NCBI RefSeq assembly: GCF_020379485.1
Contig: NC_063442.1
Location: 10,875,509-10,939,508 of the forward strand
DNA: 64,000 nt
Direction: 5' to 3'
Origin: Brassica napus
Taxonomy: Eukaryota > Streptophyta > Magnoliopsida > Brassicales > Brassicaceae
In this document: one piece after another, positions 45,000-54,323 of the stretch
Numbering within the stretch: the first letter of the stretch is position 1
Layout: every line of letters starts with the position of its first letter
The notes under the pieces: generated by a model
The model's database searches: none
What the model saw: the letters and a program-made list of their open reading frames with translations, nothing else
Told to the model about the DNA's origin: nothing
Program-made: the position numbers and the translations under genes

Positions 45000-47458
45000 T
45001 ATATATTATAAAATTTCGTGTCAGCAGAGATTGAATAATTAAGTACATAAATATCTTAATATTTGTGGAACTCTTTTAATTCAGTGGTTTAACTAAAAGT
45101 TCATTATAATTCTACTCTATGAAGTTTCGTCCTAAAAATAAAATTATGCAAGTTAATAAAAAAAGACTTACAAGAAATATGTAGTATTGCAAAGAGAACA
45201 GTCAAGCGTAAATTTCATAGAACGGCTCAAATGATGCAGTTAAAATGTGAATCCTCAAAAGACAAGTAAAATTGTCAGATATCAAAACATCTTATACTCT
45301 TTTTCATAGTTTGTAATATCATAATTATCCATCGTTAAACAAAATCTCTTAAAATTCTTATACAAATTTAAACGCTTATGTAATAAAAATACATCAAATC
45401 ATTTCATCAAGTCTCACTTTCAAATAGCCTTATGATTGAACCCTAAGTCTAGCGTATATCTTCGATATGTACTCATCACTGAAGTGGTCTAACACATTGG
45501 TTAGAATGGCAAACATACAGAACAATTGTGTAGCGCTACTAATAATAACAAAAGCATATATATACATAAATATATGTAGATATTTTATTATTATTAACTG
45601 CAATGCATTTCAAAAGAAAAAGTGTTTCAAAAAAAAAACTGCGGTGTGGTTGCTTGTAACATTCGGACCTTACCTTAGATCTTTCGCCGAAAAAAAGATA
45701 AGGATGGAACAAAACTTAAGAATTTTGAAAATATATGATATAAAATAAATGGAAAATCTCATTAAATCTCATTAAATATCATTAAATATCATTAAATAAC
45801 TTAAGAATTTTAAAGTTATTTAACAAATATTTTGAAACATCAAAATAATTTTTATCTCACAAAAAAACTTCAATCTGAATATTTGTTCTTACATAAAAAT
45901 GACTGGTATTACATGTAAAAATAATAACAAGGCAACTTAAAAAAAAACACTAATTATTTAATTAACAAAATAAATTGATAAGACCAGTCTTTTATTAATT
46001 TTTTTTTTTAAATGTCACTATGTTTACCTATAAATAACGTTTTTTTTACATGTTAAACAAGTAAATCAGATTTGAGGTTTTTTGTGGATTTGGGATTTGT
46101 ATCCACCTACATTTTAAATATTTTGATATGTATTCGTTTAATGGGGTTCTGACGGCACCAATCCTCCAGACAATGGAATCAAATTCTCAGGTCTACTATG
46201 ATGATAGAATGGGGACATTCGTCAGGAACACGCCATAATCCCAGGATATATAGTATTCAGTGAGGAAGGGGAGATAAGAAGTTGCAGTGTCCCTTGTCCA
46301 CCCACTCCATATCTCTATTTTGTTCATTTAATTCTTTTAAAATATGTTGACGAACAAATCTCTAATAAATCGATCTTGTCTCCAAGTTCTAAACCCTTGT
46401 TCAAAAAGAAAAAAAGGTTATAAACCCTTTAACCAAAAAAATTGACTCCAAGTTCTAAAGAGTATTAATAATTTTGTTTTTTACTCGTCATGAATGGTAC
46501 CAAAATTGATTCTTTGGATGGATCTATTAGTTAGGTTATCTTCACACTTCAGCTATGTATAATTTCTTGTTTTAGTCTAGATCTATATACCATACCTTTT
46601 TGTCTATGGTCCAAGTTCAACGCGCATTAAATGTTATATTCGGCTGAATTTGAAAATGCGTCGAATAAATTTAAGCTTCGGTGGGCTTGACGAAGAACTA
46701 GATTCAGTTTGACATATATCATACTTGGTATCAACTGTTAAGAACTTATAACTTCACTGGCAAGTGTGCTAGACTTTGAAAATAATAGTAGGTCAAAAGA
46801 TCTTTACAAGCGAGTAAATGTTATAAAATTTGACATTGGAAGTCCACTATACAGTTTTACAAATAATTTTAACACATGTTATCTTTACAATCACTTCAAT
46901 ATATATGACATGATATAGTAGAATTGATGATATAGCTTATGGTTAAATGTGACATGTACAATTATATATAATGTTTATTTATATTTTTGGTAAACTTCCA
47001 AAATATGGTAAAAAATTATATATTATCCTTAAATTAAATCTATTCAAATATGAACATTAAATAATATAATAATAAAAATATAGTAATATTTTAAAAAGTT
47101 TGGAATATTATATTCTGTTTTTATAACTATACAATTTTATTGCTAAAAAAATTTCATTTTTTTATGATTTTTTAAGAAATTATAAATTTTTAATCATAAT
47201 ATCATTAGTTTCTTTAATATATCTAGAAAACTAAAAATTACTGTTTAATTTTACTTATTGATAATTATATAAATTTTATATCATTTTTATTAATTTGTAC
47301 AAGTTTATTAATATATTTTATCTAAAAGATATAAATAATAATTTATTTAAAATTATAATTTTAAATATATACATATAGATTCTTAAGTATAATATAAAAT
47401 AACCAAAATTAAAATTTATATTAAAAATTATATTATTGCAAACAGTGCAGGAAAACAC
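45000..47458. other. Intergenic sequence with scattered repeat fragments
   Basis: It contains a diverged relative (45185-45320) of the SINE body at 14175-14365, and a 10-base tandem repeat ([AT]TAAAT[CA]TCA type, 45754-45797). No gene was recognised; 46140-46320 is less AT-rich but has no domain. Confidence 0.5.
45185..45320 (+). repeat. Diverged SINE-body fragment
   Basis: It shares ATGATGCAGTTA and GTAATATCATAAT and the spacing between them with 14225-14360. The tRNA-like head is not present. Confidence 0.5.
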
Positions 47459-47462
47459 CTAG
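47459..47462 (+). mobile_element. Helitron 3' terminus, forward strand
   Basis: GGAAAACACCTAG followed by T is a typical plant Helitron end, but the hairpin before it is weak and the 5' end was not found. Confidence 0.4.
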
Positions 47463-47478
47463 TATTTTATTATGTGTA

Positions 47479-48899
47479 CTAGTTTTACCATCGTGCTATG
47501 CACAAATCAAAATGACAGTATTTAAATTATTTGATGATAAAACTACAGTTTCAGAATTATCAATCAAATTAAAATTATTATATCAATTAAATATTCTATA
47601 AATATGGATAAAAATTGCATATAAATAATTTCATTCAAATAAAGAGGTTGTAAACGGTAAATTAGTATTTATCATGTTGTTTTAAAATAGATATATGTTG
47701 AAGGTATTTTATGTTTAAATTTGATATATATACAACAGATGAAAAATATAGTTAAAACTACTATATTTGATTCATTAATTTTCTTTGTATTTTTCTTGTA
47801 AATAAATCTTCCATTAAGTTATACATTTTTATTTTAAGTACAAAAATAAAGTTATGATAGATTATGATAAAATGTCATTGAAAATATAAATTTTTTTTTT
47901 TTTGATATTCTGAGACCTAATATAAAGAATGAGGCACAATAGAAAAATCAATTATGAAAATGAATATCCATATTTAAATGCTACAATAAACATATTTAAG
48001 ATTTTTGTTCACGTTTTTTTCTCAAACATGTTCATCATCCTCCAAGCTCCAAAAATCCATGTATATTTATAATGGCTAGACGTTTGACAAAAAAAAAATT
48101 ATAATGGCTAGACTTTTTTTTCTTTCATTTTTCTATTTCTATTTATTAAAGTAGCAAACATTTACCTGAAGCTTTGAAGAGAAAAATGAATTTGGGAATG
48201 CAAATTCTATTTGCAGTATTTTAAATGAGTTAGGATAATACTCTAAAAATACTGGTTTTTGTCATTTTAAAGTATTTCTACAAATTCATGGGTGAACTCC
48301 TAATTTAAGGCGTTAACATTTTCACCATTTGTAGTAAATAGATAAAATAATTTTCTTAAACAGAAGTTATAAAACCGATATTAAAATCAGTTTGAATTTA
48401 AAAAAAAGTAGAGAAGTACTTTACTTTTGTTGTTGATAATTTTGTATTTCCCATTCTTTTAGAAGCTCTGAAACAGAAGTATACTCAAATACCATTTTCA
48501 ATCTGAATTATCTATACTGTTTTGGCTCATACTATATATGGCAAATACGGTAGCGTTTGAGAAGAACAATAAAAGTTTGAGAAATAGACAAAAAGGAATA
48601 ACAATCGAAGTTTGAGAAGTTTTTTACTATTGTGATCATTTTAAAAAGTTTCAGAGCCACGATATGTGAAACCATGGATATATAGAGAAGAAAACAGTTG
48701 GATTATGTAATGAAATGTGGGATGAAAATTTTTAGAAAATTTAGGAGTTGATAGTTAAAATTGCAGAAAAAATAGGGGATGCAATTTTTTTTTTCAATCG
48801 ATTGGTTTTGATTTATTAGTATTTTTTTTAAGTTATTCCATGTGTCAAAGTTTTTATTAGCCAAGTGACTTGTGATTTAATATATAAATGATAGTAGAA
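47479..48899 (-). mobile_element. Possible Helitron, reverse strand
   Basis: Read in reverse, a TCTACTATCATTTATATATT start lies near 48899. Hairpin GTGCATAGCAC then GGTAAAACTAG before T marks the 3' end. The base before the start is T rather than A, so the 5' boundary is uncertain. No coding sequence. Confidence 0.4.
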
Positions 48900-49596
48900 T
48901 AATTCAAGTCCTCAAACAAAAAAAGTCCCCAAACAGGTCAAACACCATAACATTTGCTAATTAACTGCCGAATGTTAATTGGTTTATTGCAGAACTCTTA
49001 AATAAATCACAGGATCATTTTCGTCAAATAAATCACATGATTTAAAAAGCCTTTAAAAAGAGAAAGAAAATTAAATGCAAACTAATTAATTAAACAAAAT
49101 TATTCTAAAACAGTAGAAACACAAACAAAAATGTCAAAATCATCGGTCCCTGATCTCCGGTGCCGGCACCCACCCGTTGTAATCAACTATTTAATTTCCG
49201 ACAATCCTATACATGACTCTATTCCATTACATTTAAACTCCAAACTAAAGAAATAAACGACGGAGATGGCCCCGGCAACAACAGTCAAATCTGCAACAAT
49301 GTTGTTACAAACCATTATTAATTAATAGTATTATTCTCTATTAATGACTGTCCAATAAAATAATCACAACACCATAAAATTAATAAATAATAACAGCATC
49401 ATTGATGATTTTAGTGATCTTGATTTTGGGTTTCACATGTTATATAAGCAAAGCTGAACTGTTTGTGGTGGACCTAACCCTTCACGCTGTCCCGAAAAAG
49501 ACTCTTTTCCTTCACGGACTCTCTCTCTCTCTCTCTCATTCTCTACTCTGTTTTCTTTTGTTCTCTCAATCATAACAATTTTTTTTGGAGGAAGAT
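48900..49596. promoter_or_regulatory. Upstream region of the PADRE gene
   Basis: It contains a (CT)n stretch (49519-49537) shortly before the start codon, typical of plant 5' UTRs. A possible TATA (TTATATAA) is at 49440-49447, about 150 bases upstream of the ATG. Confidence 0.5.
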
Positions 49597-50393
49597 ATGG
49601 GAAATTGTCAGGCGGTTGATGCGGCGGCGTTGGTTGTACAGCATCCCGACGGGAAACTCGATAGATATTACGGTCCTGTACCCGTCGCTGAGATCATGCG
49701 TATGTATCCTGGTCACTATGTTTCTCTTATTATTCCATTACCGGAGACGAATGTTCCGGAGACGACGACCAAGACGGTGGAAGATGATAAGAGTGAGAGA
49801 AGGGTCGTGAAGTTCACGCGTGTGAAACTTCTTCGACCAACGGAGAGTCTTGTACTTGGTCATGCTTACCGTCTCATCACTTCACAAGGTTTGAGTTTAT
49901 GTTTTAATTTAAGTTTTAAATCTCTTTTTAGCTTTTTTGTGCTTTCAAATGTCTTTTTTAAAACTATTTTCAGAGGTTTGATCAAAAAAAAAAAAAAAAC
50001 TATTTTCAGAGGTTATGAAAGTTTTAAGAGCAAAGAAGTACGCGAAGACAAAGAAGCATCAGAGGGAAACGACTGAAGAGAAGAATCCGACATCTCTAGA
50101 GAAGAAGGTTGCTGTAGAATCCGACAAGAATCAGAATATGGTATGGAATCTTTACTCGAGTGTAATAAATGTGTTTAGCCAGAAAGCCTTTTTTCAAAAA
50201 AAAATAAATAAATGTGTTTAGCTTAAGGATTAAGCTTTATTCGAAAGTAATTATATATCCATTAATGAGTGTGTTTTTTTTTTAATAGGAAACGAATGAT
50301 GAGAAGCAACGTGCAGTGTTAACGAGCTCAGGATCGTCGAAATCGAAAACATGGAGACCATCATTGCAGAGCATATCTGAAGCTACAAGCTGA
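49597..50393 (+). CDS. PADRE (DUF4228) domain protein, three exons
   Basis: Exons 49597-49888, 50010-50140 and 50289-50393 with GT..AG introns and matching phases give 175 residues. The N-terminus MGNCQA is a myristoylation-type sequence followed by the PADRE core: AALVVQHPDGKLDRYYGPVP, then GHYVSLI, KFTRVKLLRP and LVLGHAYRL. The C-terminus is basic with a final WRPSLQSISE motif that is common in the family. PADRE proteins are plant-specific and often respond to pathogens and abiotic stress; no enzymatic role is established. By memory it resembles At1g60010, the neighbour of At1g60000, fitting the next gene here. The start is supported by the conserved MGN. Confidence 0.9.
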
Positions 50394-50904
50394 TGTTTGT
50401 TTTAGTTTTTGCTTTAGGGACAAGAAACAGAGTCTCTGTGTGGATCATCCGAAGATACAAAATCTGAAAAGAAAGAGATATAAACTTTCCTGAATAATCT
50501 CTTCTCTTTTAGGTTCCTTTCTGGTTATTACATATATTAAGATCAAACCACTCCTTAGAGATTAAGAACCGAGTCCGTTTTTGTCTTGTCAATGTATATA
50601 AGTTCTCCAGATTAAGAAATCGATCGAAAATAAGGAAGTATAAAACAAATGTTTTGTTGTACGTTATTCCTTAATGTTTAGACAAGTTCTTGAAATAAAA
50701 CAGTAGCAAGAGGATAAAATTCAAAGACATTTGTTAAATGAGTCCAAGAACTTTTGATTTGGATGTTTGTGAGGTATAAATGGTTGTAAGAAATGCATTG
50801 AGTCGGAATGATCATTGGTAGGTAAACACATCCTTCCAAGCACTTATGGAAAACCTATTTTAAAAAATTAAATAAACAAAATTAGTTGGATTATTTTGTA
50901 ATTA
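50394..50904. other. 3' flank of the PADRE gene
   Basis: AT-rich, no gene; presumably the 3' UTR and intergenic spacer. Confidence 0.6.
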
Positions 50905-51059
50905 TATCTATACTATTATTTGCGAAGTAAATTTTAGCAACAAAGCTCTCACGTTAATTATAGATAAATTCATTAAGGATAGTATATATATTAACCGCTC
51001 TAACTTTTAACGTGAGAGCTTTGTTGCTAAAATTTACTTCGCAAATAATAGTATAGATA
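50905..51059. repeat. Perfect 53-bp inverted repeat (fold-back) with Helitron-like ends
   Basis: Arms 50905-50957 and 51007-51059 are exact reverse complements with a 49-base loop. Each arm begins TCTATACTATTATTTGCGAAG (one base in) reading inward, which resembles a Helitron 5' terminus, so two such ends face each other. The transcript would form a long perfect hairpin. It lies between the PADRE gene and the RNA-binding protein gene, about 410 bases upstream of the latter's ATG. Confidence 0.9.
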
Positions 51060-51470
51060 GATGAAGCAGAGAAAACCCAATTATAAAACATATATTTTTG
51101 TTTTCTATAATTTTTATCGAAAATTAGAGATAGATTTTTCAAAATAAAGCTGGCAAAAAACAAATTTCATTGGAAACAAAATCTAATAAAAAGAAAACAT
51201 AGGACCAAAAATTACACCAAACAAACAGATAAAACCAAATATGACTACGAACCTAGAAAAATTCTAAACATAACCGGAAAATTCTTCTAAATCGAACAAC
51301 GCAGAATAAACCGGAATAACCCCTATAACCAAGTAGTTGATAACCATTTGTTATGATAGGCCAATCACTTTTTTTGGCCTTATCCAAAATCTCTTTTGTG
51401 GGTAGAATCATCTCTGTCTTAAGCCAATCTCTCTGTCTCTCTCTCTTTGTCTCTGTGTTGAGAGAGAGAA

Positions 51471-52343
51471 ATGGCAGCTTCAACACTAACACTTCCCTGC
51501 TTCAAACTCTACGATCAACCAAGCCTCCTCCTTCGCCACAACAAATCATCTAACCAAACACTTCTTAAATTCAACTTGTCGCCTCCAAAACCTCTCTTGA
51601 TCTCCTCACGTGCCAACAGTTCTCGGCGATTCAGAGCCCTCCCGGAGACCATCGCCGTCAAACAGGACTACACAACTGCTGATGACGACAGTCCTCCTGC
51701 GCCCATCAACACTAAGCTCTACTTTGGGAACCTGCCTTACAATGTAGACAGTGCAACTCTCGCTCAGATCATCCAAGACTTCGCCAACCCTGAGCTTGTC
51801 GAGGTTCTTTACAACAGAGACACAGGACAGAGCCGTGGGTTCGCCTTCGTGACGATGAGCAACGTCGAAGACTGCAACGTCATCATCGAGAATCTCGATG
51901 GAACTGTAAGTGAGAGTTCAAAAAAAAAGCGTGACGCGTTACAAATATTAAAAAAAAAGTGTGAAGCGTTACAAATATAAAAGTAAACGTTTCCATTGTT
52001 TATTATTCTTCAGGAGTATCTTGGTAGGACGTTGAAGGTGAACTTTGCAGACAAACCGAAACCAAACAAAGAACCTCTGTATCCAGAAACAGAGTATAAG
52101 CTGTTTGTTGGTAACTTGTCGTGGACCGTCACTTCGGAGTCGTTAGCTGGAGCGTTTCGAGAGTGTGGAGAAGTGGTTGGTGCTAGAGTTGTGTATGACG
52201 GAGACACTGGGAAGTCAAGAGGTTATGGCTTTGTGTGTTACTCTTCCAAAGCTGAAATGGAAACCGCGCTTGAATCGCTGGATGGGCTTGAGCTGGAGGG
52301 TCGGGCGATTCGAGTAAACTTGGCTCAGGGGAAGAAGTACTGA
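51471..52343 (+). CDS. Chloroplast ribonucleoprotein with two RRMs (cpRNP), two exons
   Basis: Exons 51471-51905 and 52014-52343 (GT..AG, phase 0) give 254 residues. An N-terminal transit-like region rich in Ser, Leu and Arg (residues 1-60) precedes two RNA-recognition motifs. The first has RNP2 LYFGNLPY and RNP1 SRGFAFVTM, the second RNP2 LFVGNLSW and RNP1 SRGYGFVCY. cpRNPs bind and stabilise chloroplast mRNAs and take part in editing and splicing. It closely resembles At1g60000 by memory. The intron contains a short repeat (TACAAATA). A copia element begins 6 bases after the stop, so the native 3' UTR is separated by 4.8 kb (resuming at 57134). Confidence 0.93.
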
Positions 52344-52349
52344 TGTCAA

Positions 52350-52662
52350 TGTTGGAGTAAGCTTGAAGTTACTGAGACAAGAGTGATGACGTGAGAAGCA
52401 AGCTAAAGACAATCCTAATCCGGTTGTTGAGGAGATAAGGATATAGATGTGTTGGGAGTTATCTATAAGCATATCGTATCTTTGTATTCGGTTAGGATCT
52501 ATGTTTAGCTTGTTATAAGGATCCATCGAGTGATGATAGGATTTTGTATGAGTTTGAGATTCAAGGTTTTGAGTGAGTTTTCCCTTGAGAGATTTATATA
52601 AGAGAGTTATTCTTATACATCATTCTTATACACAAAGAGATTACATTTACATAGTTTCAATA
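52350..52662 (+). repeat. 5' LTR of the copia element
   Basis: It starts TGTTGG and ends TTTCAATA rather than the usual CA. A TATA box (TTATATAA) is at 52594-52601. Because it follows the cpRNP stop codon directly, its R/U5 region may supply the poly-A site for that gene. Confidence 0.93.
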
Positions 52663-52664
52663 AT

Positions 52665-52676
52665 TGGTATCAGAGC
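52665..52676 (+). other. Primer binding site, initiator tRNA-Met
   Basis: TGGTATCAGAGC, the standard copia primer site, two bases after the LTR. Confidence 0.95.
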
Positions 52677-52691
52677 ATAAACGTTGAAACT

Positions 52692-54323
52692 ATGGGAGAC
52701 CTTATAGGTCCTACGGGAGACCTTACGGTTGCTACGGTGAAGAAAGAGACAGGATCATCATCGATCAAATGTCCCATCCTGACTACTACAAACTACACTG
52801 TATGGGCGATTAAAATGAAGATTCTACTGAAGGTGCACAAGGTGTGGGAAATTATTGAGTCTGAAGGGGGAGATGATGATAAGAACAACATGGCCATGGC
52901 GTTGCTGATTCAGTCAATACCTGAAACTCTTGTCCTGCAAGTCGGGGAGCTGGACACAGCAAAGAAAATCTGGGAGGCAATTAGAACAAGACACATGGGG
53001 GCTGATAGGGTGAAGGAAGCTCGCTTACAGACACTCATGGCAGAGTTTGACCGTCTAAAGATGAAAGACAATGAGACTATTGATGAGTTTACGGGGAGAA
53101 TCTCTGAGATCTCTTCAAAATCTTCTGCGCTTGGAGAAGAAATAGAAGAACCGAAGCTTGTTAAGAAGTTTCTTAAAAGTCTTCCTCGCAGAAAGTACAT
53201 ACACATTGTGGCTGCATTGGAGCAAGTACTGGACCTCAAGACCACGAGCTTTGAGGACATTATCGGACGGTTAAAGGCCTACGAAGAACGTATCAGCGAG
53301 GAAGAAGAGACGTCTGATGAACAGAGCAAACTAATGTATGCTAGCTCAGAGCAACAGGCCCGTGGTTCTAACAGTGAATACAGAGGCCGTGGTCGTGGAG
53401 GAAGAACCTATGGTAGAGGAAGAGGCCGAGGCCGATACAATTATGCGAAGGAGACGAGAGATGCATCGAGGATTACATGCTATCGATGTAACAAATTGGG
53501 ACATTATGCTACGGACTGTCCTGATCGTTTACTGAAACTGCAGGAGGCTCAAGAGACCAAAGAAGAAGACACACATGAGGCTGATGAGTTAATGTTGAAC
53601 GAAGTGGTGCTTCTCAATGAAGAAAAGGTAAAACCAAACACCTTTGAGTCGACCGTAGACACGAGTAATGTTTGGTATCTAGACAACGGTGCAAGCAACC
53701 ACATGACGGGAGATCACTCTTACTTCACCTCACTCGACGAGACAATTACTGGCAAGGTCAAGTTTGGTGATGACTCGCGTATTGACATAAAGGGAAAGGG
53801 ATCCATTAGCTTTATCTTGGGAAATGGCATGAAGAAGACTATTTCAAATGTTTATTTCATACCGGCTCTCAGGAGCAACATAATAAGCTTGGGTCAAGCT
53901 ACAGAAGCGGGTTGTGAGATCAGCATGAAGAAGAATCTTCTTTACGTGTATGACCGTGATGGGAGGCTACTGATTGAGAGTAGCAGAGGACGGAACCGAC
54001 TGTACAAGGTCATTCTGGAGGCTGAGAACACTAAATGCTTGCAAGTGATAACGTCAAATGAATCAACCAAGTGGCACGCAAGGCTGGGCCATATCAACTT
54101 CGACAACATAAAGGTGATGGTTGATAAGGAACTTGTCTCAGGAATACCGAAGATATCAATCACAAAGAGTACGTGTGTTTCCTGTTTACTTGGCAAGCAA
54201 ACAAGAAAACCTTTCCCCAATCAACAAAGTTTCGAGCTACACAGAGACTTGAGCTACTCCACGGAGATCTTTGCGGTCCAATCAACCCTCCAACGATCGG
54301 TCAAAACAGATACGTATTTGTGA
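52692..54323 (+). CDS. Copia Gag-protease and start of integrase (first frame)
   Basis: 543 codons. Gag (UBN2-type, residues about 20-230) is followed by an RG-rich stretch and the CCHC knuckle CYRCNKLGHYATDC (53478-53519). The protease is next, with WYLDNGASNHMT (Asp at 53682; DNG instead of DSG, as in many plant copia elements). Then comes the integrase zinc finger HARLGH..CVSCLLGK (54070-54190). The frame goes wrong at the C-run 54215-54218 and soon stops, while the next frame takes over exactly there. Confidence 0.9.
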   Translation: MGDLIGPTGDLTVATVKKETGSSSIKCPILTTTNYTVWAIKMKILLKVHKVWEIIESEGGDDDKNNMAMALLIQSIPETLVLQVGELDTAKKIWEAIRTRHMGADRVKEARLQTLMAEFDRLKMKDNETIDEFTGRISEISSKSSALGEEIEEPKLVKKFLKSLPRRKYIHIVAALEQVLDLKTTSFEDIIGRLKAYEERISEEEETSDEQSKLMYASSEQQARGSNSEYRGRGRGGRTYGRGRGRGRYNYAKETRDASRITCYRCNKLGHYATDCPDRLLKLQEAQETKEEDTHEADELMLNEVVLLNEEKVKPNTFESTVDTSNVWYLDNGASNHMTGDHSYFTSLDETITGKVKFGDDSRIDIKGKGSISFILGNGMKKTISNVYFIPALRSNIISLGQATEAGCEISMKKNLLYVYDRDGRLLIESSRGRNRLYKVILEAENTKCLQVITSNESTKWHARLGHINFDNIKVMVDKELVSGIPKISITKSTCVSCLLGKQTRKPFPNQQSFELHRDLSYSTEIFAVQSTLQRSVKTDTYL

